The notes under the pieces were generated by a model. It did not search any database, was not told the DNA's origin, and saw only the letters and a list, made by a program, of their open reading frames with translations. This document shows, in pieces, positions 53,401 through 61,650 of a DNA stretch of 64,000 bases (position 1 is the stretch's first letter; every line of letters starts with the position of its first letter). A program made the position numbers and the translations under genes. This DNA comes from Undaria pinnatifida. Lineage: Eukaryota > Sar > Phaeophyceae > Laminariales > Alariaceae. Location: the NCBI GenBank assembly GCA_012845835.1, contig JABAKD010000002.1, positions 19,978,129 to 20,042,128 of the forward strand, read 5' to 3'.

Positions 53401-55801
53401 GCCTCCAGCTGCCGTCCCCACGCCGCCCGCGTCACCCGCACCAACCGCACCAAGACCGGCCCCTCCTTCGACGACTTCTCCGACGTCCCCATCAACACCG
53501 CCACTTCTGCTCCCGGATCCTGTTGTCGACCTCAACATCGACCCCCACCTCCTCGCCCGCGTTGAGCGCTACACCTACAGAGACTGGGCGCGCGAACAAC
53601 GCGCAGAGCCCGTGTGCTACGCCGCCATCCGCTTCCTATCGTTGGACTCCCCTTCTCCGCCGCCGGCTGACCTCTTGGATTCCATCCCCTCGGCCCAGCG
53701 CCCACTACTCTCCGACGTCCTCGCACTTGCCGCCAAAGGCAGACTCCACCGCACTGACGACGAAACAGCCCTCCTGGTCCAACGACCACCCACATCTCAA
53801 CCCGGGAACAGACTACCGCCACCCGCACCCTATCCCCCCCGCGTCTACGTTCCAATGCTGATGCGCCCCTGGGTGCTGAACACATGCCATGCCGACACCT
53901 CCCTACACCTTGGAGTTACCCGGACGGTTCGCATGCTGGCACGGTTTTACTGGTGGATCGGCATGGACGTCTCCGCCCGCTGGTGGATCCGCCGCTGCCT
54001 TCACTGCCAGGCGCGCAAGACCTCCCGACACACCATTCGCTGGCCGACCCTCTGCCTTCCTTTACCCAACGGCCCTGGCATCACCGTCAGAGTCGACTAC
54101 TTCGGGCCCCTACCTCTCACACCGCGCGGGAACGTGCACATCCTTTTATTTACCGACCGCTTCAGCCGCCGGGCCGACATGTTCGCTGTCTCGGCAGAGA
54201 ACTTCACGGCCGCCGGAACTGCCGACATCCTGCTCAACGAGTACATCCCTCTCTGGGGGTGCCCGGTGACGCTCCTCTCCGACAATGGTCAACAATTCAC
54301 CTCCAAGCTGGCAACCATCGTCTACGACCGCGTTGGCATCCGCAAGGTCAACACCAGCGCCTATCACCCCTGCACCAACGGCGGCGTCGAGCGGGTCAAC
54401 CATGTACTGGCCCAGATGCTCTCCATGGTTGGCAACGAGAAGCAAACCGACTGGGACGTACTACTGCCGCACGTGTCGGCGGCCTACAACAACTCTGTCA
54501 ACGCCGCCACCGGATTGGCGCCCAACGAGATCCACATCGGCCGCCTACCACGCCTCCCGCTCTCGGTCTTCGAACCCGAAAACATCGGCGGTCACCAGAG
54601 CCTGGATCGCGACCACCTAGTCTACATCAACCTTGCCACCGACCGGCAACAACGCGCCTACTCCCTCGTCCGAGAGCTCCACCGACTTACCGTCTCGCGT
54701 CTACAACGCCGCAACGCGCCCATCATGGCCGCCCTCCTCGCCTCCCCCCCTTTCTCCGTTGGCGGCTGGGCCTGGGTCTACAACTCCGCCTCCACTATCC
54801 GCCAGGGTGCCAAGAAGGGCACCGACGCAACCGTTCTGAAGACGAAACTCTCGTTGAACTGGAACGGGCCTTTCAAGATCCTCGCGGTGGGCCCGACTGC
54901 AGCCTCCGACACCCCCGACAACCGGCCGCTACAAGACAAGCTGCTTTTCCTCGATCTACCTTCAGACCTTCCGGGACGGGACTCCAAACCACGCGTCTCC
55001 GTCAAACGGTGCAAGCCCTGGCACAACCCCGACGACACCAGCGACATACCCAAGCACCTACCAGCGGACCTCACAACATACGTCCTCACAGCTTCCGCTG
55101 CCAAGTCCCCCCCCTACCACGTCACCCTCGACGACGTCACACCACCACCGGAGCGCCTTGAGGTTGAGCAAATCACCGGCCATCAACTCGTACGCGGCCG
55201 CGGCGGAGTCATCGCTGTCCTATACGAGACCCACTGGATCGGACTTCTCAGCCCCTCGTGGGAACGCGAGCTCGACCTCCAACACTTCAGGCGCCATATT
55301 TTACTCTACTGGTCCGGAAGACCGACACAACACCGTCAGACCAACCGCCTCTACCGCCAGATGCGCATCGGCGCCGCACACCGCGAGCTTTCCCGATCTC
55401 AGGGCCAACTCTTCCTCGCCCCCGGCTACACCCTGGTCCCCCGCGACCTTTGGCTTCGCAATTTCAGAAACTCCACCCTCCCCTCCGGGGCACACGTTTG
55501 GTACAAGGCACGTGACGGCCTCTGGTGGCTAGGCAAGATCGCTCACCGCGCGCCACCGAACGCCTCTTCGCGAACCCCCCCGGACCCTTCCCCGGGTAGT
55601 TCCTACATCATCAGGTTCCTAGACGACCCCGGCCCGATCAAGATCGACCTCCAGCCAGCTCGCTACACTACCGCCCGGAACGCCGTCTCCGGATCGTGGT
55701 GCCTTCAACGCCATGGGCATGGGAGCCTATCCCGTGGGGTGCTACGGAATTCTGATGCTTCCCGCGGTGCCCCTACCGTTCCAACTCCCCCCATTGGTTA
55801 G
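50465..55801 (+). CDS. pol: Ty3/gypsy Pol polyprotein (protease, RT, RNase H, integrase, chromodomain-like tail)
   Basis: The frame is open from 50180, inside the LTR, to TAG at 55799. Numbering is from the GTG at 50465, because no ATG precedes the protease. Domains: retropepsin DTG at residues 5-7; RT with YLDD at 512-515; RNase H with DAS at 667 and SDHKALE; integrase zinc-binding CLHC with upstream His; catalytic D1211, D1273 and E1309 (35 residues between the last two); GPF at 1468-1470. A chromodomain-like stretch follows at about 1566-1618 (EVEQITGHQLVRGRGG to LLYWSG). Then comes a Tudor/Agenet-like stretch at about 1678-1735 (VWYKARDGLWWLGKI, then YIIRFLDDPGPIKI). All catalytic residues are intact and there are no frameshifts, so the enzyme part could be active. 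Translation start and Gag supply are unexplained; Gag is probably provided in trans. Confidence 0.93.
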   Translation: MALLDTGSPQSFITTAAVEQLKASRSATDECERQNSPRSWGGFGTSTPLSTSVSIRLSIQFKHHQTPTSALAVWACVVPAGTMQHPILLGRDSWMRFERRSYTTLPRQPQLPHQPPQPTLGELSLHHHDTNRASAFIPDDRYTDDVYHLRFAGTKVISLSSSPKLIKVNLVRQSGAPAFTGQYMVNMLPREDLLTDKEIFVSDGHQTIPLSGSTDLEPGDLLGTSLSPLVQVPLATLGHPSLDPPAPPPTPGVHALHDNIPVASENPPPANPHDPPTAPCPQLLARLDTDQRTSFLNLWDRLPPHLRDIIFDLHDSGWSPSVIDSLGDVLCEFPDVFSTSKTDFGSCSLMPFNITVPPDSEPVTSRPYRINPILAKKADAVLDQYLAAGLIQHSTSPYSSPMVAIPKKDGGVRITINYKKLNAISSLGQLPIPRVDEVLDSLGKGRIFSLFDLVSSFHQITIDKDTIPLTAFCTPDRLFEWLVMPQGSSASPGWFVKVINEVIKGLERVAAYLDDIIVFDPDPTDHVANIRALFGRLRKHRLKLSPSKAKIGATTADFLGHTISAGGYSPNSEKVAALTKMPMPTDKKQVRSLLGGINYYGKFLPNLPRRLRPINALLKQGATFDFTPAMEATIRAILHELTEPSILVYPDWDAVADDSRPFRLYCDASIDGFGATLEQEQLDGSVRPIIYISRATLDSERSWTPLDLEAGSIVWAIKRLRGHLWSTRFEIYSDHKALENIAKVGEHNARVRRWLEFLSAYNYTLKYRKGTANGNADFLSRLPQPATDADRTGRNRLTGPDTVGIYLIRPCGFAPNEPPTPGIGLGGLVSPPSRPIPTIQPLPFTADDYTDFRLLGPRMEHHGIPNNFVGPISTRDSTARPLVSSENAAVNTGAPPGSASRPPVVSPLSTIGATEPPPSGLISSRTRHRAAAAAGNPRPTADYGFGRRPKPTVSRRSTSTRRPHTPPAGAQPRLPPTTTPPAAVPTPPASPAPTAPRPAPPSTTSPTSPSTPPLLLPDPVVDLNIDPHLLARVERYTYRDWAREQRAEPVCYAAIRFLSLDSPSPPPADLLDSIPSAQRPLLSDVLALAAKGRLHRTDDETALLVQRPPTSQPGNRLPPPAPYPPRVYVPMLMRPWVLNTCHADTSLHLGVTRTVRMLARFYWWIGMDVSARWWIRRCLHCQARKTSRHTIRWPTLCLPLPNGPGITVRVDYFGPLPLTPRGNVHILLFTDRFSRRADMFAVSAENFTAAGTADILLNEYIPLWGCPVTLLSDNGQQFTSKLATIVYDRVGIRKVNTSAYHPCTNGGVERVNHVLAQMLSMVGNEKQTDWDVLLPHVSAAYNNSVNAATGLAPNEIHIGRLPRLPLSVFEPENIGGHQSLDRDHLVYINLATDRQQRAYSLVRELHRLTVSRLQRRNAPIMAALLASPPFSVGGWAWVYNSASTIRQGAKKGTDATVLKTKLSLNWNGPFKILAVGPTAASDTPDNRPLQDKLLFLDLPSDLPGRDSKPRVSVKRCKPWHNPDDTSDIPKHLPADLTTYVLTASAAKSPPYHVTLDDVTPPPERLEVEQITGHQLVRGRGGVIAVLYETHWIGLLSPSWERELDLQHFRRHILLYWSGRPTQHRQTNRLYRQMRIGAAHRELSRSQGQLFLAPGYTLVPRDLWLRNFRNSTLPSGAHVWYKARDGLWWLGKIAHRAPPNASSRTPPDPSPGSSYIIRFLDDPGPIKIDLQPARYTTARNAVSGSWCLQRHGHGSLSRGVLRNSDASRGAPTVPTPPIG

Positions 55802-57731
55802 TTTCGGGTGTTTTATCTGTTTTTGGTTATTCTACAGTAGTTTTGGGATTCGTCCTTCACGGTCAGCCTTCTACAACAGTTTCGATAGTCCTACCTCATG
55901 GTTAGGCCTTTCACCTACGGTAGCATTGGGAATGATTCTTCATAGTCAGCCTTCAACCTGCAGTAACTTGAGTGGTATTATCGTGGTCATTCTTCCGACC
56001 TACAGTGTTTTTTGTTTCGTCATGTCTTCTCGTGGTTAGCCTACAACCGTTATCAGGCTTTGAATTTGGTTTTAACATTGAGGTGTCCCTCGCAATACCT
56101 CCGCTTTTGGTTTGTCCTTCATACCAGCGTTTGCCTCTTTTTCTCACCATCATCGATTCCGCCTGTCCCACTCCGTGACGGCTGACAACTCGTGGTGGTA
56201 GAGCGGTACTCATAATTTTCTGCAATATGCAGTGTTTTAGGTACGCCCGTCTGACGACCCGGTCTTTCTTTGCCCCACTCTATGATGGCTATCGAACCAG
56301 GACCGCCTCGTACCTAGGGTGTGTTAAGGTGTTTCTCCCCCTCTCTTTTTTTTATATTTTTTTTTTGTTTTCTCTCTACCACTACGGTCTCCGCTAGTCT
56401 CGTTTCGTCCAGGCTTTCGAACCGTGGTCGTCTCGTTTTCTTCTTGTGTTTGTACTTTACGATTCCTCCGCCGATACTCGGTGACTTTGCCCCTAGGCGC
56501 TCGATCTTTGTGTTGTATCCTGACCGCCGCCGGTGCCGCTTTGCCCTGACGGCATCGCCGAGCTCTAGGCCTGATTGGTTTTCTGCGCACTTTGCCAAGT
56601 AGGGCCCCGGCAGCCTTGCAGACTTGCAAGACCACCGGAATGCCGGCCATTCTTTCTTTCTTTCTTGGTATTCTCGTGTTTTCTTCGTGTTTGGGTCACG
56701 GTAGCTTTTGCCGCCCCACAAGGCTGTCGACTTCTCAGTAACCATATTCCTGCCACGGTTGATCCCCTCGAACTGTGCTCAGGTTCCCGTGAACTTCCCA
56801 ATCACGGCGGTAATTATGCTCTCCCTTTCTTATGAGTCTTTTGGTTCCTGTTTTTTTCTTCTTGGTGTACACGTTGCGTTGCCATTCCACGCTATATGAC
56901 GCGCCAGTCGACCCCCCCTGTAGGCGTTGTTTTGGCATGCTAACTCCGTCGCTCAGCGCTGCTGACATTTTTTTTTCTGTGTTCGAACGAATTAGGTCGA
57001 TCCAATTGCGTACCTCTTTGGCTACCCTGACGTTCTGTTCGTGTTGGTTGAGTTACCTTGCTACGTTTGCCGGTTTTGTTCCCAGCGCAAACAGACCTCC
57101 CAAGTCGCCACGTTGTTCGTTCTACCAAGTGGTCCTAGCAGCCCCTTAGTTTTAGCAAGCCTTACGGCAACCTAGCAGCGTTCGTTTTGTCTTACGTGTT
57201 ATTTTTCATTTTCTTCGGGCTTTGGCCACGCGGCTACGCATAATGCCTCCCGGCCATATATACTTTCGAATTTGGGTGATGCCCCTTTGCGAGCTTTCGA
57301 GTAACCGACCCTGTTCGGCGTACGACTCTCCGTTCGCTCCCCCCTGGGCCCTACATAGATCGCTCCGGCAATATGTTTCTGTTTTCCCTTTGCTTTCGCT
57401 TTGATCTCTGCCTTTCTTAGCTGCCTTCCCTTTGTCTTCGGGTTTCCTTTTTGGTTTTAAGTTGTCAATACTCTACATAGGTTGCTCCATTCTGGTTTTC
57501 CGTTTTCCTCTCTCTTCCTGTGGCCTGCCTTTTAGCGATCTGCTTTATTAGTGAATAGCCCTATCCTTGGAGTTTAGGCCTCTTTACGAGGTGTGGGGGA
57601 ATCTATAGCCTCATGTGTTTGTTTCGAATAGCCGCATCTTCGACCTCCTTTCCCGGTCTTTTAGGATGAACGTTGTCGTCATCTTTCGACCGTCTTGAGG
57701 TCTGCATATACGACTATTCAGGGTGGGCTAA
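55802..57731 (+). other. Long 3' non-coding region of the young Ty3 element
   Basis: About 1.93 kb between the pol stop and the 3' LTR with no credible gag or env frame on either strand. Its first 230 bp (about 55830-56060) is a degenerate tandem array of roughly 40-50 bp units, each carrying a version of TTCTACAGTAG and ending near GGTCAGCC or GGTTAGCC. The rest is pyrimidine-rich. Function unknown. Confidence 0.7.
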
Positions 57732-58222
57732 TGTAATAGAGTGTCGGTATAGCGGGCAATAGGTTCGGTAAGATAGTCCGCAGAGTTACGGTCTATTGGC
57801 CACAAGAAGATTCCCTTAGAACGGAATATTCTTAGTGAAGCGGATAACCCGTAGAGAATAGCTAGCTTATACCACAAGAACGTTCTCGGTAATGGAACGT
57901 CCTCCTCTGGACAAGATAGGTAGAAGTAAGCGCGTTAAGCGCTCTTGGGAATATAGCACACCTAGGAGAACGTTCCTTGTACGTTCCATAGGTAAAGGTC
58001 CAGAAGAGAGCACAGCAGCAATGCTGGAGGGTGAAGCGAACTCTGTGAGCCTCACCCCACCCCCATGCTCTCACTCCTTCCCCTTTCCTGTCTCCTTCGA
58101 GCTTCTCATAGCTCAACGCCAGTAATAAGAAACCATCAAAGAAGAACCGGTGCTGTCTCCAAGCGAAGCTGATACCCCTGCGTCCCTTCCCTCCCAACAT
58201 CCGGCACCACGACTCCTTCACA
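57732..58222 (+). repeat. 3' LTR of the young Ty3 element
   Basis: 491 bp, the same as the 5' LTR apart from one base. It is preceded by a short purine-rich stretch (AGGGTGGG), a weak polypurine tract. The near identity indicates recent insertion or recent gene conversion. Confidence 0.95.
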
Positions 58223-58283
58223 TATCTCGATTAACCTTTTGCAAGTGGTCAAACGGACTAATACCCCACTAATAACCTCAACA

Positions 58284-58493
58284 CTGTTGCGCGGCGAGGC
58301 TCTTTTGATTGATGATGCGTGCGAAGGTGGCGCTATTATTAGGTGCCGTGGCGGTATCCACCGCTCATACGGCGGGACACGAGAAAACTGGTGGCGTAAT
58401 GTTAAGGTATTAGTGCCCGAGTGGTTAAGGGAATGGAGTGGGAACCCATTGATTGTGATTTCACGCGCGGGTTCGAGTCCTCCTGCAGCCATT
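58284..58493 (+). other. Chimeric segment with a tRNA-Ser-like relic next to a TRIM terminal repeat
   Basis: 58400-58415 matches the start of a TRIM terminal repeat (TGTTAAGGTATTAGTG). It is fused to a tRNA-Ser-like D arm (CCCGAGTGGTTAAGGG, 58416-58431), an anticodon arm with GTGGGAA in the loop, a long variable arm, GGGTTCGAGTCC (B box) and GCAGCCA at 58485-58491. The next bases, TT then TGTTAAGG, start the next TRIM repeat. The acceptor stem cannot pair, so it is not a working tRNA gene. The left part (58311-58360) shares a block with 63525-63575. Confidence 0.6.
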
Positions 58494-58897
58494 TGTTAAG
58501 GAATATATGGGGTATTAGTCGGTTTGACCACTTTGCAAAAGGTTAAATAACCAATAATAGCTTCCCAAACTAAGCCTCATATATAACACTCTTCCCCCCT
58601 GAAACGGCGGGATCGGAGGTCGGCCAGATATACGGGCGGACCTGTCATTTATCCAAGCCGTCTCATTCCCTGGGGTACCAGGGAGAGTATTTTTCGAGTT
58701 CGACATGGATGGATGAGGAAAATCTGAAAAGTTTATCATTGTGGATGGGGGGGATCGAACCCACGACCCAATAAAACCCATGTGGTCCTGCCGACGACGC
58801 CATTTGTTAAGGTATTAGACTATTTAATAGTAGTGGGGTATATTAGTCCGTTTGACCCCTTACTTGCTAGCTTACCCAAACTAAGCCGTATAAATAT
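58494..58897 (-). mobile_element. TRIM-like element, copy 9
   Basis: Terminal repeats 58494-58588 and about 58805-58897 (end decayed). Interior with purine-tract complement (CTTCCCCCCTGAAACGG) and primer-binding-site complement (CTGCCGACGACGCCA). Confidence 0.82.
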
Positions 58898-59481
58898 ATA
58901 TAAAGTCATTCCTTGAATATCGAGTCATTCCTTGGTGTCATGGACTTTGGTCAGGAGTTTTTTGTCTCGGCCTAAGTATGCGATTCGCGGAACTGGAATT
59001 CTCGGTCGAATATGGCTTGGTTCGAGCGCCGCCTTCGGGGGGCGGCTCCAACGCCCCTCGCCCTGCCGTGTCCGTTCCGCACATCGACGTGAACGCGGAC
59101 GGGTGCCGAGCGAGACGAGCGAGTGTCGAGGAGGAATTTTGAAAAAATTGTTGAATCTTAATGGCTGCAACGCCTGAATGATTTACAAAATTGGCATCAT
59201 TTCCAAACGGTACGTGATAATGTTTGGATTTTTGCGGTGGCATACTCTCGAGCGTTAGTTTCTTTGCTGTACTTTTTCACTAGTTCGTTTGGTTTCTTGC
59301 TCGGCATTTTATTGCTTTTGTTTCTGCTCGTTTTGCCAGCTGGAAATTCAATTTTTTAGTGTGGGTTCACCTAAAACGTGACACAACTTACCGACGATAT
59401 CCAACAACTTCGTGACACAAATTACCGACGGCAAGACGTTTCGTGACAAAATAACTCCCAAATCATGATACTTTCACGTAT
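58898..59481. other. No gene; short CGTGACACAA repeats
   Basis: At 59377-59455, CGTGACACAA(C/A)TTACCGACG is repeated. Otherwise no supported feature. Confidence 0.4.
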
Positions 59482-60387
59482 CAGAATTTCGAGACAAAAC
59501 AAAGCAGGTAGAGCCGTCTCTTCGGCCTTTGGCCCTGGCTTTAGCACGGCCGCTGACACTCCAGGCAGCCTCTGCTGTAGGCATGAACGATCGCGGTTGA
59601 TTCGCAGCGAACTATCCCGCTGTGCTCGCTTCTATGTGGCCATTGTCCATGCCATTTCATGTCACCTCCCTTCTGTTTTGAGCTCGTCGTCGTACGGTTG
59701 AGGTACGAGGAAACCCGTACGTACTCGGTGAGAACAGCAGTATGTACGACGAGCATGAACGCCAACTGACGACATTGGCAAGCACAAAATAGCAGGTGTA
59801 GCAGCAGTAGCCGAAGGGCGAAACGTCTAGCACATAATGCAGCAACAAGTATCAACCAGAACTACAGCAGATAGCTCAAAGTGCAGTGCGAGTGCCGTTG
59901 GCAAGTTTAGTCGTACACGCATCACTCTGTCCAATATATAACAGAATTTCGAGACAAAACAAAGCAGGTAGAGCCGTCTCTTCGGCCTTTGGCCCTGGCT
60001 TTAGCACGGCCGCTGACACTCCAGCCAGCCTCTGCTGTAGGCATGAACGAGTGCGGTTGATTCGCAGCGAACTATCCCGCTGTGCTCGCTTCTATGTGGC
60101 CATTGTCCATGCCATTTCATGTCACCTCCCTTCTGTTTTGAGCTCGTCGTCGTACGGTTGAGGTACGAGGAAACCCGCACGTACTCGGTGAGAACAGCAG
60201 TATGTACGACGAGCATGAACGCCAACTGACGACATTGGCAAACACACAACAGCAGGTGTATCAGCAGTAGCCGAAGGGCGAAACGTCTAGCACATAATGC
60301 AGCAACAAGTATCAACCAGAACTACAGCAGATAGCTCAAAGTGCAGTGCGAGTGCCGTGGCAAGTTTAGTCGTACACGCATCACTCT
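59482..60387 (+). repeat. Recent tandem duplication, about 447-bp unit
   Basis: 59482-59928 and 59942-60387 are nearly identical (a few substitutions by eye), separated by 13 bp. Open frames on both strands are duplicated with it. No domain recognised. Confidence 0.93.
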
Positions 60388-60597
60388 CAAGAGCCAACAA
60401 GAGGCAGGGCAGGGGCCCCCAACACAGAGACACGTGACAACCACGGCCAGCTGTCGATCGCGTAATTGGCCGGTAGTCCGTGCTTCGGTGGGTGTATCGG
60501 AAGTCGTTCGTAGTACTACTGCTGTAGACCGTCGAAAGACCACGTGACATGTGACATCCCGTTCTGGTGGCAGCCTCGCCAGTAGACCCCCCAAAAT
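60388..60597. other. Spacer, no feature
   Basis: Short unique sequence between the tandem duplication and the next SINE-like element. Confidence 0.35.
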
Positions 60598-61008
60598 TTA
60601 TTAACCTTTTCTTTTTCTTGGCACCATGCACCCATTTCCTTTCCTTTCTCTTCTTTGTTCTTTGTTTCTTTTTTCCAATTGACTTGCGTCTGTTTTGCGT
60701 ATGCGTAGTGATAGATACTACGTGTGATATATACGTGGTAGTCTTTTGGGTGGCAGTCGGTTTTCCCAGGCGCGAGTAATGAGACGTATGCACCGGTATG
60801 GACCTGGCACATCGTATACTGACTCCCGATTTCACTTTTATATGTTTCTGTTGGAGGCATGAATTGCGTCAGCTGTGATTTATGCGTGCATCACCTTGGG
60901 TTGTTTTTGTTCTTCCCTAGGGTATTCCTCTGCTCCAGAGTGACTGGAACCAGTCCTGTGACCACGGACTGGATTGTGCGAGTTAATGTGAGAACGACAA
61001 CAACGACT
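60598..61008 (+). mobile_element. (AAC)-tailed SINE-like element, long subfamily, copy 3
   Basis: Inverted relative to 47217 and 49377 copies. Runs from a pyrimidine-rich start (TTTCTTTTTCTTGG) to GAACGACAACAACGAC. More diverged than the other two. Confidence 0.75.
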
Positions 61009-61555
61009 GAAATATTGCCTGTTTCTTGACCTTTCAGCTGCTTCCTGCAAATTTGGTTTTTCTGCCAACACGATTTTGAACCTTTTCGCGATTTTTCTTT
61101 GTTTTTGTCTAGTAAGTTGATTTGCCGCCAATTAGCCGCCTGTGCATTAGTTGCGGAACGGTCCAGCTCTAGCTTTTCTTTGATTACCACCATTTGTTTT
61201 GGAGTTGGCGAAGCTTCATCGGCTGAGATCTGGGCTTGGCTCATCAGCTCCACACCGCCCAGCACCCCATCGCAGCGCTATAGCTCACAGCAACGAAGCG
61301 CCGTGCAGTGCCCTGCGGCTCAGCTCAGCAGCGCACCGCAGCGCAGCGCTAGCTCAGCAGAGCGAAGCGCTATGCTTTGCCGTGCTCTGCCGTCGCGATC
61401 GTTCGTTGTTCATGATATCTAAAACTCCGCGTAGGCTGATATTTAGGTATTTTTGGCGCTTTATTCTATATCGCGTCAATCATCGTAATATCATACAATA
61501 TGGGGGAGGGAATGTAATCTCTATGCAAAGATCCTGTTTTGTTTTAATCAATTGT
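61009..61555. other. No gene; short GC-repeat block
   Basis: 61260-61380 has CAGCGCAGCGC-type steps like those at 3825-3880. 61145-61185 shares TTGCGGAACGGTCCAGCT with 45540-45560. Confidence 0.4.
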
Positions 61556-61650
61556 CAGCCGGCCGCCCCGGTGGTCTAATGGTTTTACCCTCGAATACTA
61601 CTACTAACGTTTGGTTGTCCTTGAGTTCGACACCCACCACGATGAAATAT
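61556..61650 (+). mobile_element. Possible tRNA-derived SINE head
   Basis: CGGTGGTCTAATGG resembles an A box, and GAGTTCGACACCC about 50 nt later resembles a B box. The arms do not fold into a good cloverleaf. An A/T-rich tail follows. Confidence 0.4.

Larger units (their letters stand above)
49800..58222 (+). mobile_element. Complete young Ty3/gypsy LTR retrotransposon lacking gag
   Basis: Two 491-bp LTRs (TG...CA) differ at a single base. They are flanked by a 4-bp target duplication, TATC (49796-49799 and 58223-58226). Inside are a primer-binding site just after the 5' LTR, one uninterrupted pol frame (protease, RT, RNase H, integrase) and about 1.9 kb of non-coding sequence before the 3' LTR. 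No gag frame exists: protease motifs begin about 180 nt after the LTR without an upstream ATG. The domain order PR-RT-RH-IN is that of Ty3/gypsy. The element sits inside the LTR of an older TRIM-like element. Confidence 0.93.
49068..58283 (+). mobile_element. TRIM-like element, copy 8, split by two later insertions
   Basis: Terminal repeat 49068-49152, primer-binding site at 49155, interior, then purine tract GGGGGGAAAG and a second terminal repeat from 49355. That repeat is broken at 49376 by a (GTT)n element and at 49799 by the young Ty3 element, and resumes at 58227-58283. Removing both insertions restores a normal terminal repeat. Confidence 0.85.

Noticed and set aside
53884-55161. 425-codon frame overlapping pol in another frame
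   Set aside because: A shadow of the GC-rich pol frame; composition is Arg/Pro-rich with no domain.
56314-56745. Antisense 143-codon frame in the Ty3 3' region as gag or env
   Set aside because: Basic and low-complexity, without a CCHC knuckle, capsid-like pattern, signal peptide or membrane segment.
58407-58491. Functional tRNA-Ser gene
   Set aside because: The acceptor strands do not pair and the 5' strand is TRIM sequence.
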